Part shown: one piece after another, positions 34,664 through 41,474 of the stretch | Numbering within the stretch: position 1 is the stretch's first letter | Layout of the letters: the number at the start of each line of letters is the position of its first letter | Source of the DNA: Deefgea salmonis | GTDB lineage: Bacteria; Pseudomonadota; Gammaproteobacteria; Burkholderiales; Chitinibacteraceae | Direction of reading: 5' to 3' | Assembly: GCF_020531905.1 (NCBI RefSeq) | Contig: NZ_JAJAWG010000017.1 | Coordinates: forward strand, 1-41,474 | Length of the DNA: 41,474 nucleotides | Program-made: the position numbers and the translations under genes | The notes under the pieces: generated by a model | Told to the model about the DNA's origin: nothing | The model's database searches: none | The model's input: only the letters and a program-made list of their open reading frames with translations

Positions 34664-35098
34664 ATGTCGAGTCGTGATCTCAAAGATTTGCATGTCAGCA
34701 TTCGCTTGCTGGCTGAGCAGTTGGTGGCTGAGGCCAATGCCGCTTTGCAGCAGCAAAATCCGGCGCTTGCGGTGCGTTTGGTTTGCACTTGGCGGCCGCA
34801 ATCTGAGCAAAATGCCTTGTACGCGCAAGGGCGAACTAAGCCCGGGCGCAAGGTCACGTGGGTAACGCATAGCGCGCACAATACCGATTTGGCCGACACG
34901 GCGCATGGCGACGCTGAGGCGCTGGATGTCGGGGTGTTTGAAAACGGCAACTATCTGCAGGGCAATACCGCCCGCGAGTTGGCTTTTTATTTATGCCTCG
35001 GCCCGATTGGCGAGCGCCTTGGTTTGGCTTGGGGCGGGCGCTGGAAAACGCCCGATTACCCGCATTTTGAGCGTAAAAAATGGCGCACTGCACGCTGA
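34664..35098 (+). CDS. M15-family L-alanyl-D-glutamate-type endopeptidase (phage endolysin-like)
   Basis: A 144-residue zinc peptidase of the VanY/M15 group, as used by phage endolysins to cut the peptide of peptidoglycan. Visible features: RLVCTWRPQSEQNALYAQGR, VTHSAHN (first zinc His), a GDAEALDVGVFE segment (Asp ligand), and WGGRWKTPDYPHFE (third ligand His). There is no signal peptide, as expected for an endolysin that needs a holin. AGGGA lies 7 nt before the ATG. No holin, spanin or other phage gene is seen beside it, so it looks like an isolated prophage remnant or a domesticated gene. Confidence 0.85.
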   Translation: MSSRDLKDLHVSIRLLAEQLVAEANAALQQQNPALAVRLVCTWRPQSEQNALYAQGRTKPGRKVTWVTHSAHNTDLADTAHGDAEALDVGVFENGNYLQGNTARELAFYLCLGPIGERLGLAWGGRWKTPDYPHFERKKWRTAR

Positions 35099-35137
35099 TG
35101 GGGCGCAGCAGCACTACGCCACTGATTTGTGCAACAA

Positions 35138-35160
35138 AGTACTTTAATGCGTACTATAAT
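35138..35160 (+). promoter_or_regulatory. hipBA promoter with candidate operator
   Basis: The -10 box TATAAT lies at 35155-35160, and an inverted repeat AGTAC-N8-GTACT (35138-35142 and 35151-35155) overlaps it. That is where HipB would bind to repress its own operon. The start site would then be near 35167, which puts the real hipB start at 35192 rather than at an earlier in-frame GTG. The -35 box is weak. Confidence 0.5.
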
Positions 35161-35191
35161 AGTTTTTATTCTATTTAATGACTGCTATAGC

Positions 35192-35530
35192 ATGACTAGA
35201 AAACTTCTTCCTGTTGATGATGCGGGTAAAAATGCGCTGGCCGAGTTGGGTAATCGCTTACGAACACTGCGTATCATGCGCAGTGATACGATGGCGCAAA
35301 TGGCGCAGCGCCTTCAGTGTTCGTTGTCGACTTATGCTGCGCTAGAAAAGGGTGAAGCAACGACTCAAATCGGGCTATTGGTGAATGCTTTAGGTATTTT
35401 AGGGTGCTTGGATAGCCTATCAGCCGTTGCGCCCGTGCCTGTGGAATCATTGATCAAATCCGAAGCGATGCGTAAACGAGTGCGTAAGGTAAATCCAACG
35501 CTGCCTACGGATGAGGAGATTGATTTCTGA
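35192..35530 (+). CDS. hipB: HipB-like XRE-family antitoxin
   Basis: About 112 residues. A helix-turn-helix of the Cro/CI (XRE) type lies in the middle (LGNRLRTLRIMRSDTMAQMA, then CSLSTYAALEKGEATTQIG). The C-terminal tail is basic then acidic (MRKRVRKVNP ... TDEEIDF). As antitoxin it would bind the HipA kinase and repress the operon. ATG 35192 is preferred because the likely promoter lies downstream of the alternative GTG 35129. The stop overlaps the hipA ATG by one base, which is typical of hipBA. Confidence 0.85.
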   Translation: MTRKLLPVDDAGKNALAELGNRLRTLRIMRSDTMAQMAQRLQCSLSTYAALEKGEATTQIGLLVNALGILGCLDSLSAVAPVPVESLIKSEAMRKRVRKVNPTLPTDEEIDF

Positions 35531-36780
35531 TGGCATCTTCACGTCATTACAGTTTGCGTATAGGAGTGTATTTGCCAAGTACAGTTCAGCCGATACCTGC
35601 CGCATTACTAAAAGTAGAACGGCAAGGTGTTGTTGAAAGTGGCACGCTCAGCTATGGGCGGCAATATCAGCAAAAGCACAATTTTCGCTTCCACCCCGAT
35701 CCGGCTTTATCTCTGGCGATTAATCATTTGTCAGCCAAAAGGATTCGGGATGGTGGTGCATTGCCACCTTACCTAAAAGACTCACTACCTGATGCATGGG
35801 GACGCCTCGTTTTGGCTGCTGCTAATCAGGGGGCTGCCCTAGATGACTACGCGATGTTGTCTTGTACTAATCAGCATCGCATTGGTGCTTTGGTGGTCAT
35901 TCATGATGAACCTCAGGTGCTGGCTGAAACACCCCAATTGTCATTGGACGAGCTGTATGAAATGGCGATGGCCATCCAATATGCTAAAGAAGTGCCCGTG
36001 GATATTCGCCGGTTGTTGACGCAGGGCGGCTCATTGGGTGGCGCCAGACCCAAGGCCAGCATTGCTGATCAAGGCGCGCTGTGGCTGGCTAAGTTCCCGC
36101 TGCGAGAAGATCCTTTCAATATTGAATTGGCCGAAGCGGGCGCAATGGCATTAGCAAAAATGTGCGGCATACAAACCGCAGAATTTCGCTGTGTTGAAAT
36201 CAACCAAAGAATAATTTTTTTAATCAAAAGGTTTGATCGCATAACGAGCCCTGAAGGCGAGCAACGCATCCATTTTCTATCTGCAGCGGGTTTGCTGAAT
36301 GTGGCTTATGAGTCAGGCCAAGGCAGTTATGTCGAATTGGCTCAAGCAATAAGCCGTTTTGGCGCGAACCCTAAGCAAGATTGCCAAGAATTGTTTCGGC
36401 GAATGGTATTCAATATTTTGATCGACAATACGGATGACCATATTAAAAATCATGGTTTTTTACATGTTGGTGACAATCAATACCGGCTAGCGCCTGTTTA
36501 TGATGTTCATCCACAAGGCACACATCTGCAATATATGGGCATGCCATTGGTGAATGAAAATGCCTCACCGAGTTTGGAACAGTTACTCGCAGAAGCGCAT
36601 CATTTTCATTATCAAAGAGAAGAGGCCATCAATGTCGTGCGCGAATTGATGGCAACGGTGAGTCAGGCGTGGCGAAAAAAAATGGTGGATGCCGGTATGA
36701 GTGATGCTGATCTGCGATATATAGCCGCGCATCTTGATTCACTTCACACCCGATGGAGGGCGATGGATCAGGCAATATAA
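35530..36780 (+). CDS. hipA: HipA-family serine/threonine kinase toxin
   Basis: A 416-residue protein kinase of the HipA family, which inhibits growth (in E. coli HipA phosphorylates glutamyl-tRNA synthetase). The N-terminal coupling domain (about 1-130) has RDGGALPPYLKDSLPDAWGR. The Gly-rich loop is GGSLGGARPKA (about 166-176), followed by the LWLAKFP lysine. The catalytic segment is NILIDNTDDHIKNHGF (about 295-310), and APVYDV corresponds to the metal-binding Asp motif. All kinase motifs look intact, so the toxin should be active. It is coupled to hipB. Confidence 0.92.
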   Translation: MASSRHYSLRIGVYLPSTVQPIPAALLKVERQGVVESGTLSYGRQYQQKHNFRFHPDPALSLAINHLSAKRIRDGGALPPYLKDSLPDAWGRLVLAAANQGAALDDYAMLSCTNQHRIGALVVIHDEPQVLAETPQLSLDELYEMAMAIQYAKEVPVDIRRLLTQGGSLGGARPKASIADQGALWLAKFPLREDPFNIELAEAGAMALAKMCGIQTAEFRCVEINQRIIFLIKRFDRITSPEGEQRIHFLSAAGLLNVAYESGQGSYVELAQAISRFGANPKQDCQELFRRMVFNILIDNTDDHIKNHGFLHVGDNQYRLAPVYDVHPQGTHLQYMGMPLVNENASPSLEQLLAEAHHFHYQREEAINVVRELMATVSQAWRKKMVDAGMSDADLRYIAAHLDSLHTRWRAMDQAI

Positions 36781-36812
36781 GCGAAAAAAATGGCGTATCG
36801 CACGCTGAAATA
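36780..36812 (+). repeat. Copy of the M15 peptidase gene's 3' end after hipA
   Basis: Directly after the hipA stop, AGCG-N-AAAAAATGGCG...GCACGCTGA matches the last ten codons of the endopeptidase gene (35068-35098), reading KRKKWRIAR-stop versus ERKKWRTAR-stop. The hipBA pair is thus bracketed by two imperfect ~31-bp direct copies. Confidence 0.65.
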
Positions 36813-36843
36813 GCGACCAATGTGGTCGGTCATTTGCATTTGA

Positions 36844-37005
36844 TGGCTAAAGTTCGGGCGGCGGGCGTGGGCGATCGCGGTGATTGTGAACAAGCCGCGT
36901 GATAAAGGGGTTTGGCTCGAGTGCAATCAGTCTGGTGTGCGGTTGGGTTTGAGTTTGGCGCAAAGCCCATCCGGTAAAAACGCCGCTCAAATTTGCGCTA
37001 GATGA
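36844..37005 (+). pseudogene. Possible remnant of an unknown coding sequence
   Basis: A frame open for 53 codons reads AIAVIVNKPRDKGVWLEC, SGVRLGLSLAQSPSGK and ends at TGA 37003-37005. The composition is protein-like, but there is no credible start and I do not recognise the family. It may be a degraded prophage gene that followed the endopeptidase before hipBA arrived. Confidence 0.25.
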
Positions 37006-37111
37006 ATATTTTAAATCCACAAGTTCTGAGGTTAAAGTTGTGGATAAACGGTAGATAAGCCTAAGCAACCCAATGCCAATGCGGCTGGTAGGTCGTGAGT
37101 AAAAAATAATC

Positions 37112-37148
37112 AAACCGCCCTTGTGAGGATAACAAGGGTGGTTTTTTT
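37112..37148 (+). terminator. Intrinsic terminator after hipBA
   Basis: AAACCGCCCTTGT pairs with ACAAGGGTGGTTT (one G-T pair) and is followed by T7. It ends transcription entering from hipBA before the convergent yjjJ gene. Confidence 0.85.
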
Positions 37149-37187
37149 ATTGCTTGTGATCTGAATTGGCATACACCGTGCCGATAT

Positions 37188-38531
37188 TTAGCCGAGGCGG
37201 GCTATTTTTGCGCTGGCAATATGGATATGTTGTTCAAGGGCCATCAGACAGGGGGTAAATCGCTCACTCAAAGCGCTGGTTTTTTTGAGCTGATTTAAAA
37301 ATGTCCATGCCAATGATGCGGCGAGGTGCCAAGTTTCATTGGGGATATAGGTATAGATTTGTGCTTCAGCAATCACGTTCGGTAATCCACCCCCGGTGCG
37401 TGGTGCAAAGGCCATTGGCACCATATCGTAAGCGGGTGAAATGTCATAGGGTCGGCCATCGGCGGAGATAAACGACAGATTGCCGTTGTGCATATCCGAG
37501 TTGCCGATCAGTGTGCCAAATGCCCATAAAAGCTGCGCAGCGCTGACGGCTGGTTTTTTAATGATCTTGTTGGCTGCCAGTTGCTCGGCAATGATGGGCC
37601 ACCCGCCTTTGCCTGATCCAACAAATTCGGCATCCAGTGCTGCCAAAGAAAATAGTGCGCAGCGGCCCAATGGCCCGATGCGATCAAAACGAATCACTTC
37701 GAGAAATCGTTGTCCTTCATGGTCAATGATGTCCGTCTGCGCGGCTGCAATGCCGGCTTCGCGTAGCGTCTCTAAAGCTACGTGCTCGGCGAGCAGTAAA
37801 TCTCGCCATCGTTCGCTGACCGGGCCAACTTCGCGCTCACTAAATTTAATGATGGCGTGATGTGTTCCCGTTGGGGTCATTGCATAAGTGGTAAATTTGG
37901 GTTGTTCACCCCCTGCCGATGAGCCTGCGCCCCCGCCTTCAAGTACCGCCACCGCTAATCGGGCGTACTCTTCACCTTTTTTTTCTATTGCGATGGGCTG
38001 AGGAATAGGGCTGTTTAAACAGTGATGACGCGCGGTTTCACCAATGAGCAAATTTCCCGCCGTATCATGTCCATAGGCCAGTAGGGCTTGTAATGCATGG
38101 GTGTCAGTCCAGTCGGAAAGTCGCTCAGGCAGTTGCAATCGGTTGCCGTATTGCGCGGCATAGGCGCGTCCCAGATAGCCTTGTGGGCGCATGTCAAATA
38201 ACCACCATGGCAGGCCATCACTATGCAATGAGCTGCCTTTGACTTCTTGCATCACAAAGCCCTCTGGACGAACAGGGATGAGCGTGCCTAATTGTCGAAT
38301 TAATCCATCGGCATCAATGCGAAAAATGGGCATGTCAGTCAGCTTTCTGCTGGTATCACGCAAAGCATATTGAATAGATTTTTTTTCTGAAATCGAGACG
38401 ACTTTATGCTCTAACTCCGCAATGGCGCGTGAAATTGTTGGTTGACTAACGCCAATCATATCAACCAGTTGCTTGGCAGATAGTGGTCCTTTTTCTAGCT
38501 TTGACTTTATGCTTTCTGCGCGTGGAGACAT
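37188..38531 (-). CDS. yjjJ: HipA-family kinase of the YjjJ/HipH type
   Basis: A 447-residue protein with a winged helix-turn-helix at the N-terminus (LSAKQLVDMIGVSQPTISRA, about 17-36) fused to a HipA-like kinase. The Gly-rich loop is SSAGGEQPKFT (about 203-213). The catalytic segment is GTLIGNSDMHNGNLSF (about 341-356), and SPAYDMVPM carries the metal-binding Asp. This fused layout is that of E. coli YjjJ (HipH), a kinase toxin that does not need a separate antitoxin gene. It is convergent with hipBA and separated from it by a terminator. All kinase motifs look intact. Confidence 0.9.
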   Translation of the reverse strand: MSPRAESIKSKLEKGPLSAKQLVDMIGVSQPTISRAIAELEHKVVSISEKKSIQYALRDTSRKLTDMPIFRIDADGLIRQLGTLIPVRPEGFVMQEVKGSSLHSDGLPWWLFDMRPQGYLGRAYAAQYGNRLQLPERLSDWTDTHALQALLAYGHDTAGNLLIGETARHHCLNSPIPQPIAIEKKGEEYARLAVAVLEGGGAGSSAGGEQPKFTTYAMTPTGTHHAIIKFSEREVGPVSERWRDLLLAEHVALETLREAGIAAAQTDIIDHEGQRFLEVIRFDRIGPLGRCALFSLAALDAEFVGSGKGGWPIIAEQLAANKIIKKPAVSAAQLLWAFGTLIGNSDMHNGNLSFISADGRPYDISPAYDMVPMAFAPRTGGGLPNVIAEAQIYTYIPNETWHLAASLAWTFLNQLKKTSALSERFTPCLMALEQHIHIASAKIARLG

Positions 38532-38860
38532 GTGAGTGAATTGATTCTTGAATAGGAAAATGAATTGTATCTTAGGCGTATTTTTGTCATGATGCTAGCA
38601 AAAAGAAAGGGCCTGAGGATCATGCCGTGGCAATGATGTTTTTGAGTGAGCAAATAGAGCGATTATTGGATTATTGGCATAGTCATGCAAACCTACTGAA
38701 GGGACAGGGGGCATGGCTAATGCACTGTGGCTTTTGCAAGCAAGCCATCAGAACGAATATGTAGTTTGTTAAATTTATTGGGTATTGCCTTGACGATTAT
38801 ATTCATCAGGATTTAGCTGGTTATACCCACCGATCAATGTTTGATCTTGAGGTTGGATAG
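38532..38860. other. Divergent gap between yjjJ and the SDR gene, with a possible 43-residue ORF
   Basis: ATG 38633 opens 43 codons to TAG 38764, reading FLSEQIERLLDYWHSHANLL and later LMHCGFCKQA with a CxxC pair. GAGGA lies 13 nt upstream, rather far. No other gene or operator is clear. The promoters for both flanking genes must lie here. Confidence 0.25.
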
Positions 38861-39505
38861 ATGCAAAAAACGCTGTTGATTTTAGGGGCAACCGGTGCAG
38901 TCGGTCAGCAATTATTGCAACAGGCTTTGGCGCACGCTAATGTCGCAAGGGTGATTGCACCAACGCGGCGCGCTTTAACGGCGCATATTAAATTGCAAAA
39001 TCCGATTGTCGACTTTGACGCGCTACCCACTGACGCGGCATGGTGGCAGGTGGATGCCGCACTCTGTGCATTGGGCACAACGCGCCAAATCGCTGGCTCA
39101 GCGGCGGCATTTCGGCGCGTTGATTACGACTATGTCTTGCAGGCGGCCCAGTGTTTACATCAGGCCGCAACGCCGACTTTGGTGCTGAATTCTTCATTGG
39201 GGGCGAATGCACAGGCTCGCGGTTTGTACCTGCGTACTAAGGGCGAGGTAGAGCGCGATGTGCGCGCCTTGGGATTTGGCTCGTTAACGATTGTTCGGCC
39301 GTCTTTGCTCGATGCCGGCGTGCGGCCAGATCGACGCCGCGCCGAAGAATTTGGCTTATGGCTCAATCGGCATTTGGCGGCGTGTATTCCAGTGGCGTGG
39401 CGCGCGGTGAAGGTTGAGCATGTCGCGGCGACCATGCTGGCCGCGGCATTACGCGCCGCGCCCGGGGTGAGCGTGATTGAGTCAGCCCAAATAGAGCACG
39501 ATTGA
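38861..39505 (+). CDS. Atypical SDR / NAD(P)H-binding protein (HTATIP2-like)
   Basis: A 214-residue Rossmann-fold protein. The nucleotide loop is LILGATGAVGQQLLQQAL. Further on are VDAALCALGTTRQ, VLNSSLGANAQARGLYLRTKGEVE with the YxxxK pair, and LTIVRPSLLDAG. This fits atypical short-chain dehydrogenases of the SDR_a5/HTATIP2-like group. These bind NAD(P)H, and their substrates are mostly unknown. GAGG lies 8 nt before the ATG. The neighbours do not point to a pathway. Confidence 0.8.
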   Translation: MQKTLLILGATGAVGQQLLQQALAHANVARVIAPTRRALTAHIKLQNPIVDFDALPTDAAWWQVDAALCALGTTRQIAGSAAAFRRVDYDYVLQAAQCLHQAATPTLVLNSSLGANAQARGLYLRTKGEVERDVRALGFGSLTIVRPSLLDAGVRPDRRRAEEFGLWLNRHLAACIPVAWRAVKVEHVAATMLAAALRAAPGVSVIESAQIEHD

Positions 39506-39598
39506 GGTGTTGGTTTTGATGTTGGGACGAGATGGCTTTTTTCATGGCTTGAGTTTGCGAAAAATCAAAGGAATTGAAGTTGTTAATTATTGCGCCCC

Positions 39599-39614
39599 TA
39601 TCTCTATTGAGGTA
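39599..39614. promoter_or_regulatory. Candidate NarL/NarP 7-2-7 site upstream of narK
   Basis: TATCTCTATTGAGGTA, read on the other strand as TACCTCA-AT-AGAGATA, matches the TACYYMT-N2-AKRRGTA pattern with one mismatch per half. It lies about 235 bp before the narK start. Confidence 0.35.
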
Positions 39615-39758
39615 GTTCGCAATGTTGTGGTGTCGGGCTGAGCGCCCCGTATTGCTGGTTTATGCCGTGGGCATGCGGTGATATGGTCTGTGTTGCGAGC
39701 CAAGGCGGATTTTTGGTGGATTTTGCCTATTCCTTTGGGGGTAGGTTTTTGCTGGTCT

Positions 39759-39782
39759 GCGCCCGTGGGGCGCTTTTTTTTT
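39759..39782 (+). terminator. Intrinsic terminator in the narK upstream region
   Basis: GCGCCC-GTG-GGGCGC followed by nine T residues. It lies 66 bp before the narK ATG, so it either insulates narK from upstream transcription or acts inside a narK leader. A second hairpin (TGCCGTATAG / CTATACCGCA, 39782-39807) follows at once. Confidence 0.8.
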
Positions 39783-39847
39783 GCCGTATAGTTGCCCCTA
39801 TACCGCAGAAATGAATGGTGCGGCTGGCAAATGAAAAGGTAAAAATC

Positions 39848-41251
39848 ATGGCAAAAAGTGCGGTGTTAACCCGTTGGGAGCCTGAAAATCCGGTGTTTTG
39901 GCAAGAGCAAGGTCAGTCGGTGGCCAAACGCAATTTGGCGATTTCGATTCCCTGTTTGACTTTGGGTTTTGTGATTTCAGTGCTGTGGAGTGTGGTGGCG
40001 CTCAATCTGAATTCGGCAGGGTTTAATTTTAGTAAAGAGCAGTTGTTTATGTTAACGGCGCTGCCGCAATTGTCGGGCGCCACGCTGCGGATTTTTTATT
40101 CGTTTATGCCAGCGCGATTTGGCGGGCGTAAATGGACGGCGATTTCAACGGCGGTGTTGTTGATTCCGGCGTTGTGGCTGGGCTTTGCGGTGCAAGATCC
40201 CACTACGTCGTATACCGAATTGTTGATGATTGCGCTGCTCTGTGGTTTGGGTAGCGGCAATTTTGCCAGCTCGATGGCCAATATTGGTTATTTTTTCCCG
40301 ACGGCGAAAAAAGGTTCAGCCAATGGCTTAAACGCTGGGTTTGGTAATTTGGGCGTTTCTTTGGCGCAATTATTGATTCCGTTGGCGATCACTTTGCCGT
40401 TGTTTGGGGCTTTTGGTGGCGAGGCGCAAAGTTATCTCAAAGCAGGCGCTGCGCAATCGCTTTGGTTACAAAACGCGGGCTTTATGTGGGTGCCATTGAT
40501 TGCGATTGCTGCAGTGGCCGCTTGGTTTGGCATGAATGATATTGCTGATGCGCGCTCGTCGTTTGCGCAGCAAGCGGTGATTTTCCGCCGCAAGCACAAC
40601 TGGCTGATGTGCTGGTTGTATATCGGTACTTTTGGTAGCTTTATTGGCTTTGCTGGGGCGTTTGCCTTGTTGACGAAGTCGTTATTTCCTGATGTTGCTG
40701 TCATGAAGTATGCCTTTTTAGGACCGTTGATCGGGGCATTAATTCGCCCAGTGGGTGGTATTATTTCCGACAAAATCGGCGGCGCTAAGGTTACGCTAGG
40801 TGTGTTTATTGGCATGGCATGTGCGGTGTTGGGTGTGCTGGCGTTTTTGCCTGAGTTGGGCGTGGATGGACAGTTAAGCGGCGGTTCTTGGCCAGGCTTT
40901 TTTGCCATGTTCTTATTGCTGTTTACCTTTGCCGGTTTGGGTAATGGCTCGACGTATAAGATGATTCCAACGATTTTTGCCACCCTCAGAATGCGTGAGG
41001 CAACGGGCAGCGATGAAGCTGCATTGAAAGCGGCGCGCTTGGGCGGGATGCAAGAATCGGCAGCAGCAGCGGGCTTTATTAGTGCGATTGGTGCGTATGG
41101 TGGTTTCTTTATTCCGCAAAGCTTTGGTTTGTCGATGCAAGCCAGTGGCGGGCCAGAATTAGCCTTGTACGCGTTTATTGCTTTTTATGTGAGCTGCGTG
41201 TGGATGACTTGGCGTTATTACGCTAGCCCCAAAGCTGAGCTGCCTTGCTAG
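39848..41251 (+). CDS. narK: Nitrate/nitrite transporter NarK (MFS)
   Basis: About 467 residues with 12 predicted membrane helices. It moves nitrate in and/or nitrite out across the inner membrane. Both nitrate signature motifs are present, ANGLNAGFGNLGVSLAQLL and GLGNGSTYKMIP. Substrate arginines are seen in GATLRIFYSFMPARFGGRK and ALIRPVGGIISDKIGG. ATG 39848 is chosen because AAGG lies 8 nt upstream. An earlier in-frame ATG is 11 codons upstream. The narGHJI genes are not in this window. Confidence 0.95.
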   Translation: MAKSAVLTRWEPENPVFWQEQGQSVAKRNLAISIPCLTLGFVISVLWSVVALNLNSAGFNFSKEQLFMLTALPQLSGATLRIFYSFMPARFGGRKWTAISTAVLLIPALWLGFAVQDPTTSYTELLMIALLCGLGSGNFASSMANIGYFFPTAKKGSANGLNAGFGNLGVSLAQLLIPLAITLPLFGAFGGEAQSYLKAGAAQSLWLQNAGFMWVPLIAIAAVAAWFGMNDIADARSSFAQQAVIFRRKHNWLMCWLYIGTFGSFIGFAGAFALLTKSLFPDVAVMKYAFLGPLIGALIRPVGGIISDKIGGAKVTLGVFIGMACAVLGVLAFLPELGVDGQLSGGSWPGFFAMFLLLFTFAGLGNGSTYKMIPTIFATLRMREATGSDEAALKAARLGGMQESAAAAGFISAIGAYGGFFIPQSFGLSMQASGGPELALYAFIAFYVSCVWMTWRYYASPKAELPC

Positions 41252-41254
41252 TAG

Positions 41255-41299
41255 GTATTGCCATCTAGGCTTTGTGTTTTGTGGTCTAGAGGGCAATAC
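41255..41299 (+). terminator. Hairpin after narK
   Basis: GTATTGCCATCTAG pairs with CTAGAGGGCAATAC (13 of 14 positions) around a 17-nt loop, directly after the narK stop. There is no T-run, so termination is uncertain. Confidence 0.45.
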
Positions 41300-41364
41300 A
41301 TTGAATAGATGTACGATGTTCAAGTTGGGTGTTGATACGTTAAATCGCCAGCGCTTGAGTGGCG

Positions 41365-41474
41365 CGACTGTAACCCCTTCCCCCTTGATGGGGGAAGGCT
41401 GGGATGGGGGTGTTGAGCTGCACGCCGTAGTTTCACCCTCACCCTAACCCTCTCCCATCAAGGGAGAGGGAATG
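41365..41474. repeat. Dispersed double-hairpin repeat, copy 2 (inverted; meets the window edge)
   Basis: The reverse complement of the element at 14208-14323, with near-identical outer parts and a shorter, different middle. Its end coincides with the window end. Confidence 0.85.

Noticed and set aside
34576-34950. 124-codon minus-strand frame near the M15 peptidase
   Set aside because: Antisense to the clearly real peptidase gene, Ser/Cys-rich shadow.
39563-39595. FNR/Anr-like site upstream of narK
   Set aside because: AATCAA and TTAATTATTG pieces exist but no TTGAT-N4-ATCAA with correct spacing.
40432-40983. 183-codon minus-strand frame across narK
   Set aside because: Shadow of the narK gene, with no start context.

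Overview
This window reads as a chromosome segment from a betaproteobacterium of the Neisseriales (Chromobacteriaceae/Chitinibacteraceae type). I infer this from the mix of housekeeping genes (dapF-DUF484-xerC, groES-groEL behind both a CIRCE box and a sigma-32 type promoter, dusA, rdgB, hemW), the style of the proteins, and several short dispersed repeats. There are no rRNA or tRNA genes and no CRISPR array. The genus cannot be fixed from the sequence alone.

Layout. Positions 1-1710 are a graveyard of type VI secretion (T6SS) cargo: the 3' end of an IS66-type insertion sequence, a decayed vgrG piece on the minus strand, an IS3-type transposase tail, the tail of a probable phospholipase effector, and a second vgrG 3' piece on the plus strand. 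Next come intact T6SS genes, tssA divergent from tssF-tssG (1785-5951), then an acyl-CoA thioesterase and an ankyrin-repeat protein. Positions 7771-11090 hold a three-gene minus-strand operon: outer-membrane barrel, small periplasmic PstS-like protein, and membrane diguanylate cyclase. It looks like one envelope-sensing c-di-GMP module. groES-groEL, a TlpA-like thioredoxin, threonine aldolase, and bioA with an uncharacterised 520-residue protein follow.

Positions 18812-22731 run on the minus strand: ridA-DUF3147, a CoA-binding protein and dapF-DUF484-xerC. Then come amtB with a good sigma-54 promoter, a flavin reductase, hemW, and the dusA-retropepsin-rdgB-small ORF cluster. From about 30.4 to 38.5 kb lies an accessory/defence stretch: a 50-codon ORF, a 1272-residue SIR2 protein resembling the Dsr1 antiphage sirtuins, a lone phage-type M15 endopeptidase, a hipBA toxin-antitoxin pair, and a second HipA-family kinase (YjjJ/HipH type). 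The window ends with an SDR protein and a NarK nitrate/nitrite transporter whose leader carries an intrinsic terminator.

Repeats tie the window together. A ~110-bp double-hairpin element occurs at 14208-14323 and, inverted, at 41365-41474. A 261-bp element with inverted ends at 22916-23176 has a 62-bp internally deleted version at 18710-18771. REP-like palindromes lie between groES and groEL and just before the SIR2 gene. The best candidates for new biology are the barrel/PstS-like/diguanylate cyclase operon, the SIR2 gene with its small upstream ORF, and the hipBA pair flanked by copies of the endopeptidase gene's 3' end.
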